A stretch of 64,000 nt of DNA from UBA7662 sp036787895 (GCA_036787895.1 DAIQOK010000019.1:1-64000); one strand, 5' to 3'. Shown: positions 1 to 10,410, numbered from the stretch's first letter. Notes: generated from the letters alone by a model not told the origin. A program made the numbers and translations.

Positions 1-2
1 CG

Positions 3-1919
3 ATTACCGCCGGTTCAAGTACCAGCTTCTGTGCCGGGGATTCAGTTATTCTGACAGCTTCCGGTGGCATTTCCTACCAGTGGCTGAGGAACGACACTGT
101 AATTAATGGAGCTACAGATTCAAATTTGACTGTTTCAACAGCCGCTAACTGGTCGGTCATCGCCACCAACAGCTTTGGCTGTAGCGACACTTCGAACGTC
201 ATTGCCACAACAGTCAATCCATTGCCCACACCTTCGCTTGCAGCATCCGGACCGACTACATTCTGCTTAGGAGATTCCGTAATACTAACTGCCTCCGGTG
301 GTACCAACTTTAAATGGTTCCAAAACGACACCTTGATTGCAGGTTTTGCAGATTCAATCTTAACTGTTTTTAGTTCCGCTAATTTTAGGGTAATTGTCGG
401 CGATAGCTTGGGGTGTACGGCCAGTTCATCTATGTTAACAACCCAAGTCGTCAACCCGCCATTAGCAGAAATAACCCTTCAAGGTCAATTGAATACTTGT
501 GAAGGTGATAGTGTTTTTCTCATCGCATCACCGGGCAGTACTTACCAATGGCTACATAATGGTTTACCCATAATAAACGCAACAAATGCTACTTTCTCAG
601 CCACTACCACTGGTAGCTATAGCGTTATAGTTTTTAATGCCAACGGCTGTAGGGACACCGCAATAACCATTAATTTAAATTTTTACCCCCGACCACAGCC
701 AATAGTACAATTCATGAATTCACCAGTATTTTGTCCGGGTGATACTGTGATTATGTATACCATATCTGCTCAGACTTATCAATGGTACAGAAATGGAATA
801 GCCATTCCGGGTGCAACCGACTCCTTTTATGTAAGTACCCAACCCGGCCTCTACAGTGTTCAAGTTGAAAATACCAATGGTTGTAATCGACTTTCGACGG
901 AGGTGATGACCCAAATACTAAGTAATACCAATAATTTCAGGATTTTGGCCAATAATGTATCGGTTTGTGCAGGAGATTCTGCCTTATTGAGTATAAATGC
1001 TGTTCAAAATACCCAGTACCAATGGCTCAAAGATGGAATAATCATCCCATTTGCCACACAAACACAATATTATGCCACAAGCTCAGGCATGTATAGCTGT
1101 TTGATAACCTATAACCAACGCTGTAATCAAGAAGTAAATGGGGTATATGTACACGTTAACCCAATTCCACCTTCGCCCATTGCTCGTGCTAATGGACCGG
1201 TTTGTAGGTTTAGCACATTAGAATTATATGCCTCTATGGTGCCCCAGGCCAGCTACAGTTGGAAGGGTCCAAACAACTTCGTCTCTAACCAGGCAAACCC
1301 GGTGATTCATGCCGCAAGTTTTGAGCATAGCGGATGGTATAAACTTCGAATAAACATAGCTGGCTGCGATAGTTATGAAGATTCAGTTTATGTGGCTGTT
1401 GTGAAAGAATTGCCAACATTAGAAATACAAGGCAGAAGGACATATTGTCCGGGTGAAACATTAAAACTCAACGCCGACTCCATACTAAATGCCAGCTACC
1501 GCTGGATTCTACCTCAGGGAGATACGGTTGCCGGTCGTTTACTTAGACTGGAAATGACCGAGGCGGCAGCGGCAGAAAACTATATCCTCGAAGTCAGTCG
1601 AGCTGGTTGTGTTGATTACTATACGGAAGTCATTCGTGTAATTGCCCTTGAACTCATCTTCCCCACCGCCTTTACCCCCAATGGTGATGGCTTAAATGAG
1701 ACATTTTTCCCAGTTGGCAATTATCAAGGGCAATATGAATTGGAAGTATACGACCGCTGGGGCAAAAAAATCTTCCACAGTTTCCGGCCGGAAGATGGCT
1801 GGGATGGAAATGTATATGGCAGTCCATCCGAAACTGGCACTTATACGTATGTGTACCGCTATGAGGATTGTGCTAACCGGCCGGCTGTGGGCAAGGGAAG
1901 TATACAACTAATACGATAA
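3..1919 (+). CDS. T9SS type B surface protein with Ig-like modules (5' end outside window)
   Basis: The frame is open from base 3, so the protein starts upstream of the window; a TTG at 126 is only an internal codon. About seven repeating modules of roughly 80 residues are visible. Each opens with a C-x-G-D/E-S/T-like motif, has a central Y-x-W-x-x-N-G-like strand and closes with a G-C-x-D-T-like motif, as in Ig/PKD-like modules of Bacteroidota adhesins. The last about 85 residues (from about base 1660, motif PTAFTPNGDG, later YDRWG and WDG) form the gliding-motility-associated C-terminal domain (CHU_C, TIGR04131 type), the T9SS type B sorting signal. The protein should therefore be exported to the cell surface or medium. 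Its last two modules resemble those of the next gene, so the two are paralogues. The ligand cannot be read from sequence. Confidence 0.9.
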   Translation: MTAGSSTSFCAGDSVILTASGGISYQWLRNDTVINGATDSNLTVSTAANWSVIATNSFGCSDTSNVIATTVNPLPTPSLAASGPTTFCLGDSVILTASGGTNFKWFQNDTLIAGFADSILTVFSSANFRVIVGDSLGCTASSSMLTTQVVNPPLAEITLQGQLNTCEGDSVFLIASPGSTYQWLHNGLPIINATNATFSATTTGSYSVIVFNANGCRDTAITINLNFYPRPQPIVQFMNSPVFCPGDTVIMYTISAQTYQWYRNGIAIPGATDSFYVSTQPGLYSVQVENTNGCNRLSTEVMTQILSNTNNFRILANNVSVCAGDSALLSINAVQNTQYQWLKDGIIIPFATQTQYYATSSGMYSCLITYNQRCNQEVNGVYVHVNPIPPSPIARANGPVCRFSTLELYASMVPQASYSWKGPNNFVSNQANPVIHAASFEHSGWYKLRINIAGCDSYEDSVYVAVVKELPTLEIQGRRTYCPGETLKLNADSILNASYRWILPQGDTVAGRLLRLEMTEAAAAENYILEVSRAGCVDYYTEVIRVIALELIFPTAFTPNGDGLNETFFPVGNYQGQYELEVYDRWGKKIFHSFRPEDGWDGNVYGSPSETGTYTYVYRYEDCANRPAVGKGSIQLIR

Positions 1920-2063
1920 TTTGATAGCCCAATGCGACAATTCGACGAGTTTAATCACAGCTTTACATCCTTTACAGAGATATATCTTTTCTTTGTATCG
2001 CTGGAAGACCGGCAGCATACCCAACTGAAAACTAAGTTAAACCTGAGCCAATCCTAAACCCGA

Positions 2064-5000
2064 ATGCTCAGGCTATTTGAACGTATTGTGAGAATTATAA
2101 TACTATGTTGTTTTGCACTCATAGCAGGCGTAGCTGTGTGTGATGCACAAACAGATACTACTTTTTGGTTTGTGGCTCCGGAGGTCTCCAGCGGACATAG
2201 CGACAGACCTGTGGCGTTTCGGGTGACCTCGCAGGGTCAGGCTGCCACAGTGACCATATCAATGCCAGCTAACCCAGCCTTTACTCCCGTAAGCTGGCTA
2301 GTACCCGCCAATGCAACTCGTTCGGTAATCTATAATAATGCCGACACCATTAATCTAATTGAAAATGCACCTAACAATGCGGTATTAAACAAAGGATTTC
2401 TAATCGAGTCCACTACGCCAATAACCGCCTATTATGAAGTTGTTTCTGCAGGGAACAATCCGGATATCTTTGCTTTAAAAGGTAGAAATGCCTTGGGAAC
2501 TGATTTTATCGTTCCCTCTCAAATCGAAATGGAAAACGTTCATGGCCATGAACGAATTGATATAGTTGCTACTGAGGACAACACAAGTATTCAAATTATT
2601 CCTACTGCTAACTTAAATGGCACTGGTACTGATACAGTTTTTATTGTATTAAATCGCGGTCAAACCTACAGTGTTCGAGGGAATAGTACGAATGCTAACG
2701 TGAGCTTAAGAGGGACACAAATTAAATCGAACAAAAAAATTGCTGTTACCATCATTGATGACTCAGTACGTGGAGGCACTATTTATGGCGGAGGATGTTT
2801 TGACTTGTTAGGAGATCAACTGATTCCAACCAACATAATTGGTAACGATTATATTGCAATTAGGGGCTTCTTAAATACAGTTAGTGGCAATATTAGAGAA
2901 AAGGTTTACATCCTAGCCAAAAACGACAATACGCAGATTTTCATCAATAATGTCAATGTAGGAACACTTCAAGCGCGACAAACACATATCGCCACATTCA
3001 ATACCAACGAAATGTTCATTTCCTCAGTTGGAGGGCCAGTTTACGTCATGCATATATCTGGCTTTGGCTGTGAAACTGGTATGGCTATTTTACCACCGAT
3101 TTCCTGTACAGGTTCTACCCAAGTTGGGTTTACACGTACAACTAATGAATTCTTCGGTCTATATATATTCACAGAAGCCGGAAACCAAGGGAGTCTTGTG
3201 CTCAACGGAAATAATGCACTTATACAAGCATCAGATTTTGATACTGTCCCAAATTCCAACAATGCCTGGGTTTACGCCCGTAAAGAATTCACAACCGCTC
3301 AGGTTCCGATAAACTCTGGTAATCTCTTGGTAAGTTCTGGTGGCAAATTTCATATGGGAATCATAAATGGTGGTGCAACAAGCGGCTGCCGTTACGGTTT
3401 CTTCTCCGATTTTGCCCGTTATACCATACAAACCTCTACCAACTCCAATTCAGATGACCCCATTTGCCAAGGAGATACTTTGCGGGTATGGGCCGACAGC
3501 ATAGTTGGCGCCACACAATACACTTGGAATACCCCTTTAGGTGTAGTAAATGGCCGGGAAATTGTCATTCCCGCTTTAGCTAGTGCTAATGTAGGAATGT
3601 ACCGCGCATTTGCCATCGTAGATGGTTGTCAGAGTGAAGAAGACACGGTTTATGTGGGAATGAAGCCTCTACCCGGTAATCCGGATGCGAGAAATACTGG
3701 TCCATATTGTGTAGGCGACAGTATCCGACTACAGGCCGATTCTATCAACAATGCCGCCTATGCCTGGACTGGGCCAAATAATTTCAGCAGCAACTTACGT
3801 AATCCCTTCATTGCAAGTGCTACTGTAGCTGATTCAGGCACTTATCAACTTCGGGTTACGTTGGATGGATGTACCGGTGAGTTGCATTCTACCCAGGTTA
3901 GCGTCTTCCCAATACCCAACCAGCCGAATGCTTCGGCCACAGCTGCAGCTTTGTGCCCAGGTGATACACTGCAGTTACAGTTGGATAGCGTGGCCGGTGC
4001 AAGTTATTTATGGACAGGTCCAGATGGCTTCAGCTCAAGTGTAAGAAATCCGATAATACCCGGCATGTCGGCAGCCAAAGCGGGCAATTATCTCGCAAGA
4101 ATAACAGTCAATGGCTGTACCAGCCCGGCCGATACAGTTGTTGTAAGTTTGTTGCCCGGTCCGTTAGCTATAGCTGTGGTTTCGGGCAATGTAAATAGTT
4201 GTTCTGGCGATACGGTGTCATTACGTATTAGTCCTGCTTTCGGCAACAGCTACCAATGGTTCCGGAATGGCGTTGCCATCCGTCCGGGGGGAGTAAACGA
4301 TACCCTTTTGCAAGTCACTACTACTGGCAGTTATCAAGTGCAGGCTACCTCCATTTTTGGTTGTACAGATACTACCGCTGCCGTGCAAATCACAGTAAAT
4401 AGTCTGGCCAATGTGACTATTACTCCCAGTTTGCTGCCACCCACCATTTGCCAGGGCGATAGCATAAATCTGCGGGTCCAGCATATGCCCGGTTATGTGT
4501 ATCAATGGTTTCGGAACAACGATAGTATACCCGGTGCGACCGATTCACTTGTTCGTATACACCAGGCAGGGCAATACACTATCACAATTCGCGATACCAA
4601 TGGTTGTCTGAGCAGCTCCACTGCGTCAACTACCGTTCAAGTAATTCAACCACCGGTTGCACAAATTACACCGTCAGCTACACAGCAACTTTGTTTGGGT
4701 AGTCATCTGATTTTGCAGGCAACGATAGATACCTTCGCAACTTATAGCTGGTTGAGAAATGGGCAACTTTTAGCTGCGGCAACCGATAGTAGCTTACGCG
4801 TAGACAGTGCAGGTTTATACCAACTTATATTGACTTATTCCTCTGGCTGCACCGACACTTCAACAGCCACTGAAGTTGTGCTGTTACCCAAACCTACAGC
4901 CAGCATTAATCCACTTTTGGATACCATTTTGTGTGGTGGAGACAGCATTCGATTAGTTGGACCAGTCACCCCCAATCTGAGTTACCGTTGGTTCAGGAAC

Positions 5001-8000
5001 AGTATTTTAGTGGCAGGCGCCATCGATTCCATTTTTTTTGCCACACAAAATGGCAGCTACCAATTGGAAGTTACCAATTCTTCTGGTTGTCGTGATACTT
5101 CGGCTGCAGTTTCAATAATAACTTCTCCAGTTTTAGCACCAAGCCCCCAAGGCGCACTAAATCGTCAACTATGTTCAGGTGATTCAATCACACTAAGTAT
5201 GAATCCCAATGGTCCGGGGCAGCTACAGTGGTTCAGAAATGGGCAAATTATTGTTTCAGCTACCGACAGCCAATTGGTCGTTAACCAGACCGGCAACTAT
5301 CAATTGCGTATCACTGATACTTTGGGATGCAGCCAACTAAGTGATACAGTAATTGTTGGGTTCTTTACACAACCTCATGCACAGATTACACCAGTAGGAT
5401 CAACAAGTTTTTGTGTGGGAGATACGCTCACGCTCCGGGCCAATACCACTGGCATTACACAATTTAGTTGGTTGAGAAATGGACTTCTACTGCCCGGAGC
5501 CAGTGATAGCCTCTTACTTGTAAGTGATTCAGCTGCTTACCAATTGATTGTTGTTAACAGCCATGGCTGTAGAGATACTTCAGAGGCTATCAATAGTGTT
5601 CTTTTTGCGCAACCGCTAGCCTCCATTCAATGGACTGGCGATAGCATACTTTGTCGTGAGGACACTGCTCGTTTGGCTGGTCCGGCAACAGGAAATCTAA
5701 GCTACCGTTGGTTCCGGGATGGTCATCCAATTGTTGGTGCCACCGATTCTATACTTCATACCCAAATTTCAGGTTCATATCAGCTGGAAGTAACCAATCT
5801 CTCGGGTTGTCGTGATACTTCTGCCCTGGTGAATCTACACTTTCAATCCCCAGCGGCTCCAAGTCGCATCGGCGCATCTACCCGCCAATTGTGTGAAGGT
5901 GATTCAATCACACTAAGCATGAATACCAATGGCTCGGGCCAGCTACAGTGGTTCAGAAATGGCATCGCTATTAGCCTGGCAACTGATAGCACGCTTTTGG
6001 TTACTCAAACAGGTCAGTTTGTACTTCGAATTACCGATACCTTAGGTTGTATTCGTTTTGGCGATACCGTCAATGTAAGTTTTTTCCCACAACCAACTGC
6101 TAGCATTACGCCGCAAGGTGCCACTACCCTCTGCGCCGGGACACAACTGCTGCTTCAAGCCAATAATCTCGCAAACCACAGCTACCAATGGTTGTTGAAT
6201 GGTGCGCCTTTACTCAATGCAAACAATTCAAGTTTAACTGCATCTGCTGCTGGTAACTATCAAGTAATCATTACTAACCCTCAGGGATGTAGAGATACCT
6301 CTGCTGTTACACAGCTGGTAGTAAATACATTACCAACAGTAAATATTTCGGCGGGCAGAACCATTGCCTGTGCAGGCGACACCATTTTACTTCGAGCAAC
6401 GCAAACGCCAGGGTACGTTTATCAATGGCTCAGAAATGGTGTGGCCATACCCAATGCCCAGGATGATACGCTCATAACTTCTCAACCTGGCCAATATGCT
6501 GTTGTAGTGACAGATACCAACAATTGTACAGCTGTCTCTCAGCAACTGGTACTGAATCAACACCCAGCAGCTAACACCCAAGTACAAATAATGGGTGCCT
6601 TAAATTTTTGTGCCGGCGACAGTGTTATATTTCAACTCACGCCAACAGTGGCAGCAGCATACCAATGGTATCGCAATGGCATTGCACTATTGAACGACAC
6701 CTCCTCCCAATTAATTGTCACGCTCGCCGGCAATTATCAAGTAGCGATAACGAGTCCGCAAGGCTGTGTTGATAGTAGTGTGGTTTTTCCTGTTGTAGTT
6801 TTCCCACTGCCAGTCGCTACCCTCCAAGCTCCTGCAAATGATAGTTTATGTGTCGGTGACAGCCTGCAGTTACAAGCTTTAAACAGCTCGGGACTAAGTA
6901 TTCAATGGCTCAGAAATGGCAATATTATACCCGGACAGACGAATTCTACCTTAAATGTCAGTCAGGCTGGCGAATATCGATTGGTAGTTACCAATGCCAA
7001 TAACTGCCGCGACAGCAGCCAGTCGGTAAACATCCGCATGCGGCCACAACCCCTGGCTACAATGACACTCACGGGTCAAGCTCAGTTCTGCCTGGGAGAA
7101 TCTGCTGTTTTACGAGGACCGCTGAGTAGCAACCTACAATACCAATGGTACCGCAATGGCGTTTTGTTGTCAAACACCAGCGACACCCTCATTGTAAATA
7201 GCAGCGGCCTATACCGGCTACGCGTGATAGATGTCTCAGGATGTAGCGACACCGCTGCCGGTATTCAAATTACTGTTGATACTTTACCCATAGCTACAAT
7301 TCAACCTGCCGGCTTAATTAGCTTTTGTCCAGGCGGCCAGCAACTATTCCAGGCACCCATACAAGCTGGCATGAACTATCTCTGGTTCAGGAATGGCGTG
7401 CAATTACCCGGAACCGGCAACTCTGCCATTACTGTCACACAAGCGGGCAATTACCAATTGGTGGTTCTCAATCCCATCACAGGTTGCCGCGACAGTAGTG
7501 CTATAACTCAGGTTCAACTATTACCTGAACCCAGTGTAAACATCATCACCAACGATCCAACCCAGCGATGCTCAGGTGAAACTGTCAGCCTGCAAGCCAA
7601 TAGTCCCGACGGCAACCTCAGCCTGCAATGGTTACGCAATGGTGTGCCGATCGCCGGCGCCAATTCTCCTAATTTTCTGGCGATTCAGAGCGGCAATTAT
7701 CAGGTTGTCGCTACCAATCCGGAAGGTTGCAGAGACACATCTAACAATATCGCTATAACCATACTCTCCCGGCCATCGGCTGCTGTTTTTCAAGCAGGTC
7801 CATTTTTCCGGTGCTTCGGAGATCCCGTAACCTTACAGCTAGCTGTTCAAGCCAATGTGAGCTATCAATGGTTTAACCTAGGCGTAGCGATACCGGGCGA
7901 AACGAATCCAAGCTTGATAGTGAATGCGACCGGCATTTACAGTTGCAGCGTTACCTCTGGCAATGGTTGTGGTAGTTTGAGTCAGGATATAGAAGTAACT

Positions 8001-8768
8001 TTCCGCCCACGCCCTGAGGCTGTTCAAACCAGTTCCAACAGCCCTATTTGTCATGGTGCCGATATTGAGTTGGGTGCCACCCCCAGTCCAGGTAATACGT
8101 ACCACTGGCGAGGTCCCAATAACTTCAGCAGTTCGCTGCAAAATCCTACCATCAGCAATGCCAGTTTGAGAAATATGGGCTGGTACTATTGTCAGGTCGT
8201 TCTTAATGGCTGCAGTAGTCGTACCGACTCCGTATTCATACATGTGGAGCCACCACTACCCAGCTTCAGCATACGTGGGCGTACCCGGCTTTGTACCGGC
8301 AACCGGCTTGAATTGGAGGTAGACGACCTCCAGGGCGGAAATTATATTTGGACAACACCAGCTGGTCTACAGTTTACAGGCCGAACTTTCCGCATCGATA
8401 ACAGTTGGCTGACCGATAGCGGAACCTATACCATCGATTTGAGTGTAAATGATTGTCCTGCCCCACCTCAAGGTGTAAAAGTTATTGTGAACGACCATAA
8501 TTTCTACTTCCCTACAGCCTTTACACCCAACGGTGATGGACTGAATGAGGTGTTCAAACCGGCAACCTTTTATGAAGGCGCCTACGATTTACGCATTTAT
8601 GATAGATGGGGAGCCCTTGTCTTTCAAAGTAACGACCCCCAAGCACATTGGGATGGAAGCGTTTTTGGTGGCCCAGGCGAAGCCAGTGCATATAACTATG
8701 TGCTCTTCTACGAAGGCTGTGTACGTGAAAAAGAAATTATCAGTGGAACGGTATTGCTAGTTCGCTAG
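2064..8768 (+). CDS. Giant T9SS type B surface protein, IgGFc-binding-like head plus about 21 Ig-like modules
   Basis: A 2234-residue protein. Residues 1-29 form a Sec signal peptide (hydrophobic core, end near VCDAQ). Residues about 30-455 resemble the IgGFc-binding N-terminal domain common in Bacteroidota surface proteins (start TDTTFWFVAPE). From about 462 to 2140 I count about 21 Ig-like modules, each with a C-x-G-D-like start and a GC-x-DT-like end, so conserved cysteine pairs are likely. Residues from about 2148 (PTAFTPNGDGLNE) form the CHU_C/T9SS type B sorting domain, ending in VLLVR. A three-module block is duplicated with an exact 720-bp period (4656-6095). The gene follows its partial paralogue by 144 bp and is followed by a terminator. 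Adhesion or gliding-related surface coat is an inference from architecture; no catalytic domain is seen. Confidence 0.92.
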   Translation: MLRLFERIVRIIILCCFALIAGVAVCDAQTDTTFWFVAPEVSSGHSDRPVAFRVTSQGQAATVTISMPANPAFTPVSWLVPANATRSVIYNNADTINLIENAPNNAVLNKGFLIESTTPITAYYEVVSAGNNPDIFALKGRNALGTDFIVPSQIEMENVHGHERIDIVATEDNTSIQIIPTANLNGTGTDTVFIVLNRGQTYSVRGNSTNANVSLRGTQIKSNKKIAVTIIDDSVRGGTIYGGGCFDLLGDQLIPTNIIGNDYIAIRGFLNTVSGNIREKVYILAKNDNTQIFINNVNVGTLQARQTHIATFNTNEMFISSVGGPVYVMHISGFGCETGMAILPPISCTGSTQVGFTRTTNEFFGLYIFTEAGNQGSLVLNGNNALIQASDFDTVPNSNNAWVYARKEFTTAQVPINSGNLLVSSGGKFHMGIINGGATSGCRYGFFSDFARYTIQTSTNSNSDDPICQGDTLRVWADSIVGATQYTWNTPLGVVNGREIVIPALASANVGMYRAFAIVDGCQSEEDTVYVGMKPLPGNPDARNTGPYCVGDSIRLQADSINNAAYAWTGPNNFSSNLRNPFIASATVADSGTYQLRVTLDGCTGELHSTQVSVFPIPNQPNASATAAALCPGDTLQLQLDSVAGASYLWTGPDGFSSSVRNPIIPGMSAAKAGNYLARITVNGCTSPADTVVVSLLPGPLAIAVVSGNVNSCSGDTVSLRISPAFGNSYQWFRNGVAIRPGGVNDTLLQVTTTGSYQVQATSIFGCTDTTAAVQITVNSLANVTITPSLLPPTICQGDSINLRVQHMPGYVYQWFRNNDSIPGATDSLVRIHQAGQYTITIRDTNGCLSSSTASTTVQVIQPPVAQITPSATQQLCLGSHLILQATIDTFATYSWLRNGQLLAAATDSSLRVDSAGLYQLILTYSSGCTDTSTATEVVLLPKPTASINPLLDTILCGGDSIRLVGPVTPNLSYRWFRNSILVAGAIDSIFFATQNGSYQLEVTNSSGCRDTSAAVSIITSPVLAPSPQGALNRQLCSGDSITLSMNPNGPGQLQWFRNGQIIVSATDSQLVVNQTGNYQLRITDTLGCSQLSDTVIVGFFTQPHAQITPVGSTSFCVGDTLTLRANTTGITQFSWLRNGLLLPGASDSLLLVSDSAAYQLIVVNSHGCRDTSEAINSVLFAQPLASIQWTGDSILCREDTARLAGPATGNLSYRWFRDGHPIVGATDSILHTQISGSYQLEVTNLSGCRDTSALVNLHFQSPAAPSRIGASTRQLCEGDSITLSMNTNGSGQLQWFRNGIAISLATDSTLLVTQTGQFVLRITDTLGCIRFGDTVNVSFFPQPTASITPQGATTLCAGTQLLLQANNLANHSYQWLLNGAPLLNANNSSLTASAAGNYQVIITNPQGCRDTSAVTQLVVNTLPTVNISAGRTIACAGDTILLRATQTPGYVYQWLRNGVAIPNAQDDTLITSQPGQYAVVVTDTNNCTAVSQQLVLNQHPAANTQVQIMGALNFCAGDSVIFQLTPTVAAAYQWYRNGIALLNDTSSQLIVTLAGNYQVAITSPQGCVDSSVVFPVVVFPLPVATLQAPANDSLCVGDSLQLQALNSSGLSIQWLRNGNIIPGQTNSTLNVSQAGEYRLVVTNANNCRDSSQSVNIRMRPQPLATMTLTGQAQFCLGESAVLRGPLSSNLQYQWYRNGVLLSNTSDTLIVNSSGLYRLRVIDVSGCSDTAAGIQITVDTLPIATIQPAGLISFCPGGQQLFQAPIQAGMNYLWFRNGVQLPGTGNSAITVTQAGNYQLVVLNPITGCRDSSAITQVQLLPEPSVNIITNDPTQRCSGETVSLQANSPDGNLSLQWLRNGVPIAGANSPNFLAIQSGNYQVVATNPEGCRDTSNNIAITILSRPSAAVFQAGPFFRCFGDPVTLQLAVQANVSYQWFNLGVAIPGETNPSLIVNATGIYSCSVTSGNGCGSLSQDIEVTFRPRPEAVQTSSNSPICHGADIELGATPSPGNTYHWRGPNNFSSSLQNPTISNASLRNMGWYYCQVVLNGCSSRTDSVFIHVEPPLPSFSIRGRTRLCTGNRLELEVDDLQGGNYIWTTPAGLQFTGRTFRIDNSWLTDSGTYTIDLSVNDCPAPPQGVKVIVNDHNFYFPTAFTPNGDGLNEVFKPATFYEGAYDLRIYDRWGALVFQSNDPQAHWDGSVFGGPGEASAYNYVLFYEGCVREKEIISGTVLLVR
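4656..6095 (+). repeat. Tandem 720-bp higher-order repeat (two copies of three Ig modules)
   Basis: Copy A 4656-5375 and copy B 5376-6095 line up with a constant 720-base offset (240 codons, three 80-residue modules). The clearest stretch is around 5181 and 5901, where GATTCAATCACACTAAG starts nearly identical runs through CAGCTACAGTGGTTCAGAAA. The next module (6096 on) continues the same register with weaker similarity. The offset preserves frame, so the duplication lengthened the protein without breaking it. Confidence 0.85.
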
Positions 8769-8888
8769 GCCTCCCGTACAACTCTTTTTCACCAGTCTTG
8801 CCAGCAGTATCTTTATCAATATTTCCTTGATCAGAATTCGTGTAGAAATTTCGGGTCAGTGTTATTTATGACAATGTGATGAAATAAA

Positions 8889-8924
8889 AAAAGTCCCGAC
8901 AGCTCAGCTATCGGGACTTTTTTG
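8889..8924. terminator. Bidirectional rho-independent terminator
   Basis: Inverted repeat AAAAGTCCCGA ... TCGGGACTTTT with an 11-base loop, flanked by an A-run on the left and a T-run on the right. It lies between the convergent giant surface-protein gene and secG and can stop transcription from both sides. Confidence 0.85.
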
Positions 8925-8941
8925 TGTAATAAGCCTTGATT

Positions 8942-9289
8942 TTATTCGGCTGTAGGTTGTGTAGCCTGTTCCGCAGGATTGGCTTGCGGCTGTGCAGGTA
9001 AATTATTTACCGGCGCTTGCTCGGCCTGTTCTTTCAATAACGAAGCCGGTGCTTTAGCATCGTCACTACGCGGGATCCAGATATTGATAAGCAAAGTGAG
9101 CGCAAATAGCGCAATGCTCAAAATCCAGGTGGTTTTTTCTACCACATCGGTGGTGCGCTTAACGCCCATGACCTGGTTGGAGCCGCTGAAATTGGCTGCC
9201 AATCCACCGCCTTTGGGTTTTTGAACGAGGACAACTAAAATGATCAGCACACAAACAAGGGCGATCAGGATGGTGATGAATGTATACAT
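8942..9289 (-). CDS. secG: Preprotein translocase subunit SecG
   Basis: SecG is the small accessory subunit of the SecYEG channel in the inner membrane. The 115-residue product has two predicted transmembrane helices (about residues 2-22 and 53-72). Between them is the SecG signature region with VLVQKPKGGGLAANFSG, followed by a stretch of polar residues. The tail after about 75 is rich in Ala, Pro and Gln and is longer than in E. coli, as is common in Bacteroidota. It is the last gene of the minus-strand cluster, 5 bp downstream of the TPR-protein gene, and ends just before the bidirectional terminator. Confidence 0.95.
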   Translation of the reverse strand: MYTFITILIALVCVLIILVVLVQKPKGGGLAANFSGSNQVMGVKRTTDVVEKTTWILSIALFALTLLINIWIPRSDDAKAPASLLKEQAEQAPVNNLPAQPQANPAEQATQPTAE

Positions 9290-9294
9290 CGTGA

Positions 9295-10410
9295 TTAATT
9301 ATTCAGTTTTTCTTTGGTTGTTGCAATGAGACCGGCAAAGTAAGTCATTCTATCCGGAAATTTCAACATCAATTTCTGATAGATGCGTAATGCTTTTTTG
9401 TAGTCTTTCTGACTTTCATAAATAGCGGCGAGTGTCTCTGAAGCCGGCAACTCTTCATCCGATATACTTTCGTAGGCCAATCGCCGGATGACTTCTTCCA
9501 AATTTTTATCGCTGGCAACCTCAGCATTGTGATTAATTACTGCCTTCAACTCGTTTTTTAATTCAGGCAGCGTAGCGGATTCTGCCTGCAGAAAATCACC
9601 CGACATATGCTCGAGATACAATTCTTCGAGCACATCATCGGGTTGCTCTCGCAACGGCTTTCCGGCAAAAAAGCGGAACCAACTCAATCGATCGTGAGGC
9701 TGAGCCAAAAATTGTTGTTCTCCAATCAGAGCTACTTTCGGGTCGGCCTGCTCCTGAAATATTTCAGCTGCACTAGGCTTTGCTACTGACGATATTGGTT
9801 CTTCCTCAGCCAGGACTGATACTTCGGTTTCGTCGGCAGTGACATCCACCTTTATTTCTGAAGCCAAGGTCAAAGCTGATTCAGCTTTTACAGAGCTATT
9901 CTCCTGCTTGTTCTCCTCTTTTTCGTTTCTATCCTCGGCCTTCATTTCAGCTACTGTAGCCGATTCTTCCACATCTACTTCCACTGAATTCGCTTCAGCA
10001 CCAGGTTCCAACATTTTCGTAGCTGTCGAAGTTGCGATTACTGTTGTTTCACGCGTTATTTCCGGTTGGTATTGGGTAGATGCTGCAGCCTCCAACAGTT
10101 TTTCATGCGCTGCTGGTTGCGGCAACATTTCTTCGGAGACCGATAAAGCCTGTTGCTCCAGCAATTGTAATTCAGCCAAGTCTTCGTTCAAAGCTGTGGC
10201 CAATACATACTTATCGGGAAGATGAGCTGCCGCCCTTTGCAATTGGCGATTGAGACGTGAACTGTTCTGCTTTTTGTATTTGATCGTCAGTAATAACTGG
10301 GCCGCACTGAAATAAGGGTACTCCTGCAATAGAGTTTCCAGGTCCTGACTTTCATCTGTAGCTAAAAGTTCAGGTTGACGCGTATAGGCTAAGAGGCGAT
10401 CTAACTTCAT
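9295..10410 (-). CDS. TPR-like protein with acidic linker (function unknown)
   Basis: A 371-residue protein without signal peptide or membrane segment. Residues 1-85 are helical (motif LLQEYPYFSAAQLLL, typical of a Bacteroidota family encoded beside lptE and secG). Residues about 95-225 are a low-complexity acidic region rich in Glu, Val, Ala and Ser, probably disordered. The C-terminal about 50 residues look like a TPR hairpin (AAIYESQKDYKKALRIYQKL). Its start codon shares its first base with the lptE stop codon at 10410, and secG follows after 5 bp, so it is almost certainly co-transcribed with both. A scaffold role in envelope biogenesis is a guess from context only. Confidence 0.85.
   Translation of the reverse strand: MKLDRLLAYTRQPELLATDESQDLETLLQEYPYFSAAQLLLTIKYKKQNSSRLNRQLQRAAAHLPDKYVLATALNEDLAELQLLEQQALSVSEEMLPQPAAHEKLLEAAASTQYQPEITRETTVIATSTATKMLEPGAEANSVEVDVEESATVAEMKAEDRNEKEENKQENSSVKAESALTLASEIKVDVTADETEVSVLAEEEPISSVAKPSAAEIFQEQADPKVALIGEQQFLAQPHDRLSWFRFFAGKPLREQPDDVLEELYLEHMSGDFLQAESATLPELKNELKAVINHNAEVASDKNLEEVIRRLAYESISDEELPASETLAAIYESQKDYKKALRIYQKLMLKFPDRMTYFAGLIATTKEKLNN

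Noticed and set aside
7878..8243. A 121-codon open frame on the minus strand inside the giant gene
   Set aside because: It lies fully antisense to a well-supported coding region, has a low-complexity Thr/Ile composition and no recognisable domain.
2064..8768. Regularly spaced repeats that could suggest a CRISPR array
   Set aside because: The period is about 240 bp, the repeats are imperfect and lie in one open reading frame that encodes Ig-like modules; no cas genes are present.
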